A DNA stretch of 64,000 nt, taken from NCBI GenBank assembly GCA_009731375.1, contig BJOX01000351.1, positions 461,178 to 525,177 of the forward strand, given 5' to 3'. A program made the position numbers and the translations under genes. Below, one piece after another: positions 42,413 to 54,355 of this stretch. The notes beneath the pieces are model-generated. The model saw only the letters and a list, made by a program, of their open reading frames with translations. It had not been told where the DNA came from and searched no databases. This DNA is from Paulinella micropora. Taxonomy: Eukaryota; Cercozoa; Imbricatea; Euglyphida. The first letter of the stretch is position 1. Each line of letters begins with the position of its first letter.

Positions 42413-43489
42413 GCTATCAAAAAGCTACCTAAGCGCGGACCAAAGGAAGGAATACGCAAATATTTTTTCTTTCTTTTTTTCTTTCTTTCTTCTTTTTCTG
42501 TTTTGTCCCCCCCCTTTTTTTTGGGGGGGGGGGGGTGATCATCGTCTACAAGGCATGAACTCCGAACGAGAAACTAATGAAACACATAACAAAATTAAAG
42601 AAGGAACACACTGCATAGATGGAGGTTCCGGGGGGGGGGGGGTTACAATTCATCACTGTGAAACTATTGAATGTTAAGAAAGGTGAAGGAATAATCAAAA
42701 GGTGCACTGAAGAATCTAATCATCGAAAACAGAGAACGAGGGTACGTGAAGCAAGTGAGAAGGAAAGACAGGACAGGCAAAAGGAAAAAGAGAGCAATCA
42801 AGAATACAGTGTCTTCAAACTTTTTCTTTCCATTTGTCTTGTTTCTTTCCTGGCTTGTACACGTATCTGTTGACTCTCTTTCTTGCCCGCTGGTGGTAAC
42901 TGAAAATGATGGTGGGCAGCTGTGAGGGTTCTTCGGCTGGTCTGGCTGCGCCTCATTAACCGAAGTCACTCAGATTGCCAATATAAAATACATACACATA
43001 AACCTTCCATTCCCATACACTTACCGCTTCCACTATGGGGAAATTGTCTGCACCGCCAACACCTGCCGCCAGGTATTCCTACAGCTAGACAAGAGCTGTC
43101 TCATCAACTAAACTATGGTGGTCAACTATCTGCAGCATGCCATACCTTGTGCCACCCACCAACGCCACCTGACAGCCACTTACCACCTCAAAACCCCCTA
43201 AAAGGCACTTCTTAACGCAAAAACAGGTCTCCGCCTGCTCTCCACTGCGCTGCTGCTGTTGCTGCTGTTGCTGAACGCTGCCTGCCGCGGCGCACGCTGA
43301 TTGCCATGTGCCGCGGCCTGCTGCGCCTGTATGCCGGCCCGCCGCCACCACCCACCAGCCATAAACCTTCACTTCCCAGCCATTTACGGTCTCCAGTAGA
43401 CCTAAACAACTGAATCCGAGCCTGCCAAGGTGGCGCAACCCCTGCGCAGCAGTCCCAACACATGGTGCCGCCGGTGCCACCCGCCATAC
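42413..43489. other. Spacer with poly-C/poly-T/poly-G runs, becoming GC-rich
   Basis: C9T8G14-like runs at about 42,507-42,535 and a G13 run at about 42,630. From about 43,000 CAG/CTG-like GC-rich DNA begins. ORFs here look like composition effects. No gene supported. Confidence 0.5.
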
Positions 43490-44280
43490 CCACTTAACTG
43501 CTAGTTTGCAACCCAACTTGAAGCAGGCACTCGGCCAGCACCCCACCAGGGACCCGCCGGCGGCACTGTTCCGCGCTGCCCCCCTGCGCTTGCACCTTGC
43601 TACTAGCCACGAATCAGCTTTGCCGCCACCAGGACCGCCCGTCATACCCACCTAACGGCTAGTTTGCAACCCCAGCCAGCCCTCAGCCAGCACCCAGCCC
43701 ACCAGGGCTCCTCCAGCACTGCTCCGCGCTGCTGCTGCGCTTGCAGTGTCTGTCCCGGGCAGCACAAGTGCTGCCGCACCTTCTAAGAAATGTCTGCGCA
43801 GCAAAACCGCCACGTGACGCCGCTGGTGCCACCGGCGCCATACACAGTTAACGGCTAGTTTGCAACCCAACGTAACTTGAAGCAGGCACTCTGCCAGCAC
43901 CCCACCAGGGACCCGCCGTTGGCACTGTTCCGCGCTGCCCCCCTGCGCTTGCACTTTACTACTAGCCACGAATCAGCTTTGCCGCCACCAGGATCGCGCC
44001 CGTCATACCCACCTAACGGCTAGTTTGCAACCCCAGCCAGCCCTCAGCCAGCACCCAGCCCACCAGCCTGGGCTCCGCCAGCACTGTTCCGCGCTGCTGC
44101 TGCGCTTGCAGTGTCTGTCCCGGGCAGCGTGAAAGTGCTGCCGCACCTTCTAATCAATGTCTGCGCAGCAAATCCGCCACGTGACGCCGCTGGTGCCACC
44201 GGCGCCATACACAGTTAACGGCTAGTTTGCAACCCAACTTGAAGCAGGCACTCGGCCAGCACCCCACCATACCCACCTAA
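43490..44280. repeat. ~360-bp tandem repeat (about 2.2 units)
   Basis: Units start at about 43,496, 43,853 and 44,217 with GCTAGTTTGCAACCCAAC. Each has an internal half-unit start CTAGTTTGCAACCCCAGCC at about 43,657 and 44,021. They contain GCAGTGTCTGTCCCGGGCAG and CGCCACGTGACGCCGCTGG. Satellite-like, no gene. Confidence 0.9.
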
Positions 44281-44879
44281 TAACTATCATACTTTTTAAA
44301 CAATACCAGGGATCAAATACCTTTTCTTGCGCCGCCACTGGTGCCATAGATGAACACCATGTTTTTCCCCAGTATGTATTAATAATTATTTCCAAGATTA
44401 TAACACAAGCTTTTTTGTGAGTATATTGTCGCAACCATTTTTAATAAGAAAATGCTTGTCAGTAGTACTTGTTACTAGTAGGAATCGATTGCATTCCGCT
44501 CCGCTCCTGCAACGGCGCTAAGGTAGAAAAATGTGACAACACTGCAAAGAACAACACTAGCAAAACAACGCCGCCGCTGCAGACCCCGCCACCACCGCTT
44601 CCGCCGCCACTATTGATAATGCCATTCACGCAGTTGGCCCCGTTGCTGCTGCTGCCGCTATCCATATTGTCGATGCCGCTGCCGTCTGAAAAGCACCCGG
44701 CGTATATATGATCATGTGCTGTGAAATTGAAATTACCAACTTAATAATGTGTGACAAGCAATCGCGCCAAATCACAATCTTTCCAGTTGTCTGCGTGGGT
44801 TGCAATCGCGGAGGAGCATATCACAAAATCTTACACGTAACCCACCGCGATTGCAAACCTAATACGAGCCTGATTGAAG
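44281..44879. other. Spacer with a 12-bp inverted repeat
   Basis: TTGCAATCGCGG (about 44,808) and CCGCGATTGCAA (about 44,843) can pair. No ORF supported. Confidence 0.45.
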
Positions 44880-47112
44880 TCATCTGTAATTTCCTGTTAT
44901 AAGTGATTCACTGATGCTACTTGCTGTTGCTGCTTTTTTCGGATCGCCATAGCGCGAGTACGCGCTGCGGCGCCCGCACAGGCTGGGCGAGATGAGCGCC
45001 TGCTCGTAAAGATGTAAGCCCGTCTGCAGCTCGAGCTGCCGCAGGTCGTCGATCGAACCCTTGGCGCCGGACGCCACACTGCCCCTGAGCCCGCGCACGC
45101 CGGAATTATAGCGCTCGCGCTGGTGCTGGGCCGCGAGCTGCTGCAACTGCGCCGTGCGCACGGCACACTGCTGACGGAAGGTATCTTCTATGGACGACTG
45201 CGCCTGCAGCCGCGACCGCAGCTGGCGTTCCCGGGACAGCCACGAGGGGCGGCCCGGCGGCTGTGGGCTACCCCCTGCAGCAATGCCGGCGTGCCGGCAA
45301 CTGCGGCGCCCCAGGGCTTGTCGTGCACGAGCTCAGCCAGGTTGACGGTGGTGCTGTGGCGTTCGTTGGGCCAGAGCACGAAGACGCTGACGCAGTTAAG
45401 AAATCACGCCGCCCACTCGGGCCCGTAGTCGGCGTGCAGCAGCTTGGTCAGACTGGCCGCTTCCTGTCCGAGCCAGGGCTTGTTCCACCGCTCTGCGCAC
45501 CGCCTCTCAGCTAGTGAACCGTCACCTTGGACCCAGGGCGGCACGAAGCCCTGCGGCAAAAAAGTGGCGACCACGTCCCAGCAAGACCACTCGGCCTCGG
45601 CCTCGCCAATTGCTGGCTGTGCAGGCCCCTGGGCGGCAGGGAGATCCGGGCGCCGCGCGGCGTAAGCACGTTCTGTTCCAGCAGCGCGTACAAATGTAGC
45701 AGCTCTTCCTGCCGGTACGTTTGGTTGGTAGTCAACGCGTGGAACAGCACCGCCAGGTTGTCCTGCGCCAGCTTGGCCACGTTCTCACACGCCGCCCATT
45801 GTCTCCTCGGAGCTCCAGCAGCACTGCAGGTCCTGCAGCGCGATGACCGTGACGACGTCGCCGTCATTGTCTCCGTTAAAGGGTATTTCTTCAATCGGGT
45901 TCAGCGCGACGCAGTAGTGCTGCGGCGTAGCCGTAGCGTAGAGCGGCGCGCGCGGCGCCAGGACCGTGAACACGCGCGCGCTCTGGGGCGACAGCGTGGG
46001 CTGGCGGTTGACGACGACCTTGCTGCCCTCGGTGAGGCTGACCTCAATAACGTCGCCCACCGCGATGTGCGACGAGTAGTCCCCGGGCAGCTGCTCTAGC
46101 AACAGCGGCGGGCCGGACGCTGCGCGCCACAAGCGCCCGAGGTTTGGGTACACGTCGTTGTACTGCAGGTCGTCGCTGCTTTCAATGAAGTGCAGCACCT
46201 CGCACTCGCGCCGCGCTGCCCTCGCTTCTTCTAGCAGCCGGCGGCGGGCCGCGAGTTCGGCCCGGGCGCGCTGCACTTGGTCCGCGGCCGCGCGGACGGC
46301 CGCGATGTTGTGCGCGCCGACCAGGATTCTTTCCCGCAGCGTACGCAGCATGTCGAGGCCCAGTGCAACGTGGCCCAGGGGCACGAGCGCGTTGCAAATC
46401 AGCACGCCGCGGGCCGAGTGGTCGATGCGCTTGCCGAGCCCGTTCTTGCGGAACTCACCGTCCTTCTTGCCCAGCAGCTCGCTTAGATTCCTGGACACCT
46501 GCCCGAGCTGGCCCTCGAGCGCGCTGTCCCCGCCGTCGCGGCTGAAGGTCGAGCGCCAGCAAAAGTACGCGGAGCTGAGCGTCTGCTGGCATTCCTTGGC
46601 GAGCGGGTCGGCGGAGAGCTCGCTGCTCAGCAGAAACCCGGCCGGCACCGCGGCCGTCGCTACTGTTTCTTCCCACGACTGTCGCACCTCCCAGGCACAG
46701 CGCAGCAGCTCGATCAGCTGCGTAAGCTGTTGCGTGAGGTCGCGCCCGTAGTTTAGCAGCGCCTGCCTGCCGCCTACCGTCGCGCGCACGAACGGTAACA
46801 GTGCGCGAGAGGCCGACAACACACTCAGTCGGAAAGCGTCCCTAGCCTGGCCAGGGGCAAACGGCCGGAGGCCAGCAGCACCCGCCAGTACATGTTGCTG
46901 GGCTCAAAAGTGGCTGAGCCCTCCCTGAAGTCGCACACAAAAGAGGCGCCGCGGTCTCTGACCGTGGGCTGCGCCCCGCCGCAACCCCGCAGGTACGGCG
47001 AGCACTGCAGATAAAAGTGCTTGCGCTGCGCCGTAGCAGAGTAGACCGCCTTTACCACAAAAGCCCGCCACTGCTCCGGGTCCAGCCGCGCGGCGCGCGG
47101 GTCTTTTTGCAT
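44880..47112 (-). pseudogene. Highly divergent DNA-directed RNA polymerase largest subunit (Rpb1/beta'-like), frameshifted and 3'-truncated
   Basis: GC-rich, read from 47112 to 44880 in five consecutive frames. Landmarks in order: LLGKKDGEFRKNGLGKRIDH and SARGVLICNALVPL (the GK-x-G-R-F-R-x-N-L-x-GKR-V-D-x-S-R block), VVVNRQPTLSP (the FNRQPSLH site), FNGDNDGDVVTVIA (active-site NADFDGD, here NGDNDGD with all three Asp kept), AEWSCWDVVATFLPQGF, WLGQEAASLTKLL then HADYGPEWAA, and SGAKGSIDDLRQLE (the AGSKGS block). It stops before the bridge helix and jaw. An in-frame TGA lies in WAA*FLN. The upstream part (SPYLRGCGGAQPTV ...) is less certain. The protein would form the catalytic centre with a second subunit not seen here. 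Its origin (giant virus, plasmid-like element or odd host paralogue) cannot be fixed. Confidence 0.82.
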
Positions 47113-47248
47113 GCGCTGCTGTGCCAGTCCCTCGACTGATGTTGTCGAGAGTTGCGCGGCTTCTGTGCGCTGGCGTGCTAGTTATTATAGTGTAAATACT
47201 ATGCACATTTACATACATATACATGTAGATAAACCCCGTTTCTCTACC

Positions 47249-48701
47249 ATGGATACGCCGTCCGACTCCGAATTCGACGATTACTATGATGAAGTGGCAC
47301 AAGATTTGTTTTCTGAGGAGATGGAGAGTATGAAGAAGCTAGAACAGGAGCGGGCAATAGAAAAGAACGGTGAAGCACAGGAGGAGGATGAAGAAACAGA
47401 GGACCAGGAGGATAAGAATATCGATGTTCAGAAGGATGAGGAGGATGAGGATGAGGAGGAGGGTGAGGAGGAGGAGGAGGAGGGTGAGGAGGAGGAGGAG
47501 GAGGAGGAGCGGGAGGAGCGGGAGGAGCCAGGGTCGGAACGCAAGGAAGAAAAGCTGAGCAAAGTAGATGATTTTATCCTCGACACTGCCATAGTTGCTG
47601 CTGCGCAAGGAACGAATGGAAGGCTTGGATATTGGTCGCTAAGCGAATTATCCGATAAGGATTTCGAAAAAGGCGAAATCTGTGCAGATCGATGTTGCAG
47701 GATCAACAAACCTAAAGTTGGTCAAGCACCTCAGCGTATGAAGACACTACGGTGGAAGCATGACTTCTTTCTTGCGCAAAAGGTATGCCTGCAGATGCAA
47801 GATAAGACGAAGAAGAAATCTCATGGTTGGAGAATAGCAGAATTTTTGCTTGTTAAGGGAAGTGAATCAATGCCAACCTTACGTGTTTGCTTTTACAACG
47901 AGAAGGAAGAAAACAAGTTTTGGGGTATTCCTGACATTATGTCACATGTCGCTAGCACAGGCAAGAGCGCATGGAAACAGCTTGAAAACGCAAAGTCTTT
48001 GGCTGCAGACTGGATGAAAGCTGAAGATTTTGATAGCTCAGCATGGAGACTGACTCTGACTGCAGAAGCAAAGGATGAGAACATAGAATGTAACGCAGGC
48101 GAAAGCGATGTAGATGCATCCAATCCTACGCAGCAAAAAAAAGCACCGCGCTTGAGACGCAACACCCAAAGGAGACTGAAAAGAGAGAAGTGCGAACCAG
48201 GCTTGAGAGGTTTGAGAGGTGAAACTGGAGAAAGGGGAGAAAGGGGAGAAAAGGGAAAAAGGGGAGAAGCAGGTCCACCAGGTCGGCCAGGTCAGTCTGG
48301 ATCTAAGATGTGGGCAAATGCATTGGAACGACAGAACGAGCGCTATGATACTATTGCATCGCTTGCAAACACGAAAGCAGCAGAATTATTTCTAGCGTAT
48401 GCACCAAATCATGCAGCCAATTTATCTCAACCTGTAAAAAACAAAAAACCGATGGTGCTGTTCTAGCTGACACAATTGCACTGACTTTCTTGCGGACCAA
48501 AAAGCTTCCAAATCCAAATAGTTCTGAAACAATATTTTGTGAAGACATTCTTCAGTCGCCCTTGGCCTTGAAGTGCCTCACAATGAGTCAAAAACTCAGC
48601 TAGAGCTTACTTGGCTGACTGAGGAAAACAGCGTTGATCCACCTCGTGATTGTGCTAGTTTGATAGCGAAGCTTGTGGATGCTGTAAAAGCTGTCGTCTA
48701 A
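47249..48701 (+). CDS. Acidic protein with collagen-like Gly-X-Y segment (frameshifted 3' end)
   Basis: The ATG at 47249 is in a CTACCATGG context, 136 bp from the divergent polymerase start. A long acidic region (Glu/Asp runs, about residues 30-100) precedes a globular-looking part with GYWSLSELSDKDFEKGE, CADRCCRINKP, KHDFFLAQKVCLQ and WGIPDIMSHVAS. Near residue 315 is a basic patch (RLRRNTQRRLKREK), then about 11 Gly-X-Y triplets (GLRGLRGETGERGERGEK ... GPPGRPGQSG). The first frame stops at 48466. Shifts let it continue through LADTIALTFLRTKKLPN and LELTWLTEENSVDPP to a stop at 48701. Family not recognised. Collagen-like stretches occur in giant-virus surface proteins and metazoan matrix proteins. 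Confidence 0.6.
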
Positions 48702-48727
48702 ATTATTTATATTAAGATTCTAGCCAC

Positions 48728-48730
48728 ATG

Positions 48731-48784
<54 letters not shown>

Positions 48785-48800
48785 TACTACTATACTACTA

Positions 48801-48841
<41 letters not shown>

Positions 48842-48890
48842 TTACTACTACTACTACTACTACCACTACTACTACTACTACTACTTAGTA

Positions 48891-48945
<55 letters not shown>
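48728..48945. repeat. (CTA)n microsatellite
   Basis: About 70 CTA units with ATACTACT interruptions. Confidence 0.95.
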
Positions 48946-48946
<1 letters not shown>

Positions 48947-49440
48947 GTAACCTAATAATAAGCACTACTAGAGTACTACTCAGAGGTGGCTACTGTTCCG
49001 ACTACCGGTACTGATAGTGAGTAGTACTGATACGTCTGAGTCGGTATTTTCAACGCATTGACTAGAAATTTAGTTTTATTTGCTGAAATATAATTAAAAT
49101 CAAAAATTTTCTTTTGGAACAGTTCGGTCCATGAGTTTGGCAGTTAGGCCACCAAATGACACAGATTTTAATTAGGCATCGCCTCATATGACGATGAAGT
49201 TTCAAACTTGTGCCACCGACTTTCATATTCGAGTCAACTTGCATGCGGTTAACTTCCACTTTATCCTGTCACTGAACCGTGCCCAGACCTACGACAAGAC
49301 AAAACGATTCCACTCCTAGTCCCAGTTTTGAAAAAAAAGTATACAAGAAAAAATAATGAATTCTTGTTAGTTTTAATTGTCTTATCATAATTATCAACAT
49401 CGTTGTTCAAATTAATAGAAAAATTTAAGAACGTGGCGAC
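48946..49440. other. AT-rich spacer
   Basis: No ORF or family motif supported. Confidence 0.5.
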
Positions 49441-49582
49441 TGTTACAGTGACTCAATATTTAATAATATAACAACTATCTAACGACTTGTAGAATGTGGA
49501 ATACCTAACGTAGAAGGCGTATTCCTCATTCTACAAGTCGTTAGATAGTTGTTATATTATTAAATATTGAGTCACTGTAACA
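49441..49582. repeat. 64-bp near-perfect inverted repeat with 14-nt loop
   Basis: Arms 49441-49504 and 49519-49582 differ at one base. They start and end TGTTACAGTGACTC / GAGTCACTGTAACA. An RNA copy would form a miRNA-precursor-like or fold-back hairpin. It could also be a MITE or a read-through artefact. Confidence 0.9.
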
Positions 49583-49934
49583 CGACTCAATTTCCTGACC
49601 AAAAATTTCAAAATTAAGGCTAGTCTTGGAGTTCAATACTGATAACTGTCAATTTCAAGTATAAATTTAATTATATAATAAACATTCATATTATCTTATT
49701 TTAATAAAATAATTTTTATGGTGCCAAGTTTAATTATTTATCAATTTGACACTTCCATCTAGCTTAATATTTGGTTGTGATCGGTGACCCACCAAACTTT
49801 ACCTTGCTCAAGGTAAAATTTTCCCAGTAATATTTTCAGCCTATCATCCTCCTTATCTGCATGGGAGCCAAAGTTTTCACCCTCGGCTCATTTGGTGTGT
49901 AGGCTGTAAGAGCAAACGTGGGCGCATCATGCCC
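49583..49934. other. AT-rich spacer
   Basis: Nothing recognised. A short direct repeat AAGGTAAAA lies near 49,811. Confidence 0.4.
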
Positions 49935-50195
49935 TCATCTGTTCATTACACTGGCCTCCATCTTCAAAACATCGACCAAGTCCTTATCACGCACTCTTCC
50001 TTGGAACTTACTCGCCGGAGCGACAAAATGTACCAAAAAATCGTGCTGATCTTGGGACCCTACTATGTATTCAGACGCTACATGTAGTAGGAATTCCCCC
50101 CCAGGTGTCTTTAGCAACGCTGGCACACACGGATCCTTGTAGGGATCGTACGGCGTTACTGCTGACATGTTGTCCAACAAGGTGTCAAGGTCCAA
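49935..50195 (-). CDS. Hypothetical small ORF (retroelement-like context)
   Basis: About 80 codons. The first ATG is internal (MSAVTPYDPYKDPCVPALLK), since the open frame begins at a TTG. Composition looks protein-like (PGGEFLLHVASEYIVGSQDQ, FLVHFVAPASKFQGRV). No family recognised. It could be an exon or the start of a decayed gag. Neighbouring plus-strand ORFs (50167-50430, 50515-50787) are no better supported. Confidence 0.3.
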   Translation of the reverse strand: MDLDTLLDNMSAVTPYDPYKDPCVPALLKTPGGEFLLHVASEYIVGSQDQHDFLVHFVAPASKFQGRVRDKDLVDVLKMEASVMNR

Positions 50196-52033
50196 GTTTG
50201 AAGATCAGGGTCCTTCCCTGTTGATCTCAAAAACCCCCCTTTTCACCTGCAGGTTTCCTTTTTACGTAAACGAATGTAAGCACTGCTCACACGACCAGCA
50301 CAAAGTACTGATCGTCGAGAAGCTACTTAAAACACACCTCACCCAGACACAGTCAACAACAGTGACTGAGCTGGTTCCCAGAGAGTGCGTCGTTCCAATT
50401 CCAATTCCTAGTGAGTTCGATAAGATCTAGAGGCAAAGGGACTCCAAATGTATTAAGACCGGAGGTCGAACCCTTACGAGCTCAAAGGAAAATAAAAAGG
50501 AATTTAATAAAAGATTGAACACAACTGGTTCAGTACTAACAGCCGCTTCTAAGATAGAAAGGGTTGTCAGGAATGAACCCAAACAACAAGCCAAAGGGAA
50601 AACACCGCAAAAACGGAGTGTCCCTATCATCATGTGCATCGGGAATTTAGCCTTGTGTTATGGTCGATTACTCTCTTTTCTCAACATGTTTGTTGACGAG
50701 AATATGACAGGGGATTGCCCGTCTGAACTGACACGATGCGTTACGTCCGTAACCTGCACAAATGCCAAAACATACCAAAAACCATAACCCATAAGTGCAA
50801 TTTCCCTCATTTAGCCATAAATTCCCAGTCACGGGAAAAACGGCCAAATTTCACGTAATTTACGTAAACTTATCCTCAACTTCAAACGGTTCCTACAATC
50901 GCAATAAAAGGATCGGGTCAACGCTTTCAATGTGGGAGGTTGATGAATACAAATGCTACCGAAAGGTGTAGCATGCATCATAATAACCTATTCCACTCCG
51001 GTAAACGGTTAAGTGCAAAATATAGGATTTAAGGTCCTAGGGGACTCTAAGCATTCAAGCTTCCTTCCCCTATTCCTTGTCCTGATACAACATCAAAACC
51101 GGAAGTATTGTTCAAAACCGGAAATGTAATAAGAATTCATCTTAAATACATTTAATAACAAGGAATCACTTCCAAGAGTGAATTCCCGTGAAAACAATAG
51201 CGTAAAAACGATGTACTATACCGTGGATGTTACAAAATGTCGCTCACGATACACGCACACAGTATATATCGCTTTACATTCACACATGTTATACGCAAAC
51301 GTAATACACGTGGAACACGACATTCTCACTCTCTCCGTCGACAACATCACCTCTATGTCGCTCACGATACACGCACACAACCAAACTTTCGCACTTGAAA
51401 AACGTTCCGGTGCGTCACGTTTTAGGTGAAATTAGGTACTTATAGGTATAAAATTCTCAACCTATTGCAACCTACTTAAAATTAATTTTGTGGATACATA
51501 CCCAAATATCGTATATCATTGAAATAAATATTAATAAGAGATGCACATGAATTATTTAATAGTAATAAAATCACCGAGGAACTGGTAATTTACTATACGA
51601 AATGGAAACAGTCAAACTTATTTCCACCCTACCAGTAATTTATCGCCTAAGGTGCACTGGAAAATTTCCCTTTTTACGAAAGCAATTTCCCTTTTTACCC
51701 ATATCAACTCGTAATTTTCTCACTTTGACCGTACTACCAACGCTTCCATTTTAATGCAACCTTATCCGTAACCACACAACCAAACCAACCGAAACTAGTC
51801 TTGCAACACGACTTCCGTCTCACAACCTTCGTCGTGAGCATACCGCACAAACCTTGGCAACTAAGCACACACCAAAACCCTTTACCATTATTTTACTCTT
51901 ACCCTCAAACTCAACTTAAACTTGCACTTACTTAACCTTTGGCAAAGGGGTGAGCACGGTCACTCGAGGTCTGGCAAACCCCTGTTATTAAATGACTATT
52001 CTTGAAAATAACATTCAATGTACTGGCAGCAGG
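50196..52033. other. Spacer with a 23-bp direct repeat
   Basis: TGTCGCTCACGATACACGCA occurs at about 51,239 and 51,357 in the same direction. A few short ORFs are unsupported. The sequence resembles decayed retroelement leader but no family is evident. Confidence 0.45.
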
Positions 52034-52177
52034 NNNNNNNNNNNNNNNNNNNNNNNNNNNNNNNNNNNNNNNNNNNNNNNNNNNNNNNNNNNNNNNNNNN
52101 NNNNNNNNNNNNNNNNNNNNNNNNNNNNNNNNNNNNNNNNNNNNNNNNNNNNNNNNNNNNNNNNNNNNNNNNNNNNN
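52034..52177. other. Assembly gap (144 N)
   Basis: Run of N followed by (TA)n and (GT)n at 52,184-52,264. Confidence 0.99.
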
Positions 52178-52180
52178 GGG

Positions 52181-52267
<87 letters not shown>

Positions 52268-52843
52268 GAGGCGGGGGGGAACTTTCAAGGAACCAGGAAG
52301 TTGGATGTGGGCTCGGAAAGGGGAGGCAAAGCTGTAGGCACAGATAGGTAAATATGCGACCTTTTCTTATACCCCTAAAAATAGTGATGTATAGAAGAGC
52401 TATATCTCTTTAAAATGTAGTTATATCCGTTTTCATTTATATACTTTTGAGCCGGTTGAAAACGATAATATTACGATTCATAACCGGTACTACTTTTTTA
52501 AGCCGTATAATACTATCGTTAGGGGTGACACTGGGAAATGCCTCTCTTTTCCCTTTTTGTTGCTTGGCTCTGACAGTCTCCTACATTTTCCGCCATACTG
52601 GTTTCCTCTCTTTGTGGAGGAGGAAGATTAGGTTATTTTCAGAGTGCTGTGGAATTGGAAGGATAAATACCCCGGCTTACATTAAATAATATCTTTTGAT
52701 TAGAACCGACAAAAGTGGAGTCCCAGCCTAGATTTTCATATCCTCCAAATTTCAATTCAGCAATTTGAAAAATAGCCACTCCCCTAAGCAAAGCAAGAAG
52801 GAAAGGTAGTGGAGGAGTGTAGGAAAAGAGTTGGGGAGGTGTT
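52178..52843. other. (TA)n(GT)n microsatellite then AT-rich spacer
   Basis: Simple repeats to 52,264. After that no supported gene. The 52447-52689 ORF lacks any motif. Confidence 0.6.
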
Positions 52844-52853
52844 NNNNNNNNNN
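52844..52853. other. Assembly gap (10 N) with identical 18-bp flanks
   Basis: AAGAGTTGGGGAGGTGTT stands on both sides of the gap. Confidence 0.97.
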
Positions 52854-53473
52854 AAGAGTTGGGGAGGTGTTAGCAGCTTGCAGTGTGAAATCTTGCACAG
52901 AGGCCCATAAAGCGGCACGACAAGACACTCGTTGTGTGTACGGTTTTGACACCTCAAGCAGTGTGATTAGAGTGTGTAAGGTGCATAGAAAGTGTACTCA
53001 GTGGGACAGAAACATTAGGGGGCTCACTGGTGTGATTGTCGATACATTGTCGAGCCGGAGGAGTGCTTAACAAACACACACAAGGAGAAGGAAAACACCC
53101 TCCCATCAATTCTGTCAACACTCCTACACGTATATCTACACATATTCCTCACGAGGAGAATAACCAACAATTACACGCTCTAACTCTTGTTTGTACTGCC
53201 ACAAACACGCACACAAACGTTGTTGACACGTCAATACGTGCAACGAGGCAGAAGAAAAACAAACAAACAACACACATACAGAATCCTATTCATTTGGCAT
53301 AAAAACTGTTTAGACAAACAACACCCATCCCACACCAAAGAAGGTAGCCATCTCTCAAAGGGGTGGTAGGCCAGTCTATTAAGACATAGGCCGGGGGAAT
53401 TGAGTGTAAATTGAAGACAGGGAGGCTAAAAAGGAGTGTGTTTTGGGAACAATTTTTATTTTTGTTCACAAAC

Positions 53474-53721
53474 AACGAAACACACACCCCACATCACACT
53501 CAAACACTCCAAACGTGTTGTGTGGTGTCACCAAGGTCAGCAAGGACAAGAACTCGGATACCGAGCAGCTCCCAAGACATCAACGACAAGTGTGTGAAGA
53601 GTCACCAGCACTCGGTACACACACAGGCATACACACTCTCGTAGACACACAGATGAGACACACACCTCACATCACACCCAAGCACTAACAACGTGTGTGT
53701 GGTGTCAAATAGGTCACCAAG

Positions 53722-53771
<50 letters not shown>

Positions 53772-53860
53772 AAAAAAACTCGGACACCGAGCAACTCAAG
53801 GCATCAGCCGTTGTTGTGTGAAGAGTCAGCAGCACTCGGTACACACAAACACATACACAC
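53474..53860. repeat. ~187-bp tandem duplication in the leader of the gag element
   Basis: Two copies share CCACATCACACTCAA/CTCACATCACACCCAA, GTGTGGTGTCA..(A)GGTCA, ACTCGGA(T/C)ACCGAGCA and GTGTGAAGAGTCA..AGCACTCG. The second has an (AAC)n insertion at 53,724-53,770. Confidence 0.75.
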
Positions 53861-54355
53861 ACGAGAACACTCACAAACACACCCCCCATACTCAAAAAGG
53901 CAAAGCTTCGGTTGGGTTTTGAGTTGGGAAAGGTTCTTTCACAAAAGGACAATAACAGTGACCTATTGGGCTGAGCCCAGAAAGGATCATTGAAAACCTT
54001 TTTGAACGATTCTTGATCGTGTACGCACGAGGGTGGAGTAAGGTTGCTAACCGACTTGTTTGTGAAGCACAAGTGTGGTGTACTTTGTCAGGGTGCACAT
54101 GTACACATCGTCTGGCTTGGCAGAAGGAACAGCAAGGCTTCCCCCGACAGAGGGGGAGGGTGAGTGCACCAATTCCTTGACTGTTATTTGTTGATTGTTG
54201 TGTTGGGTGTGAGTTGGTTGTCGTGTTATATAACATCGTGCTTAACACAAGCAGTGACGAAAAAAAAAAAAAAGACAAACACAACAGCACACTTACACAA
54301 CACGAGAACATACGACTCCATCTGCTCGTTTCGACCCTTCAGGGGCACACTGAAC

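Noticed and set aside
42664-43489. Short ORFs after the AMT-like exon
   Set aside because: Composition-driven, no motif, interrupted by homopolymers.
43490-44280. CRISPR-like array
   Set aside because: Units are ~360 bp with internal half-repeats and no uniform short repeat or spacer pattern.
45123-46751. Plus-strand ORFs opposite the RNA polymerase gene
   Set aside because: Arg/Ser-rich shadows without motifs; the minus strand carries ordered polymerase blocks.
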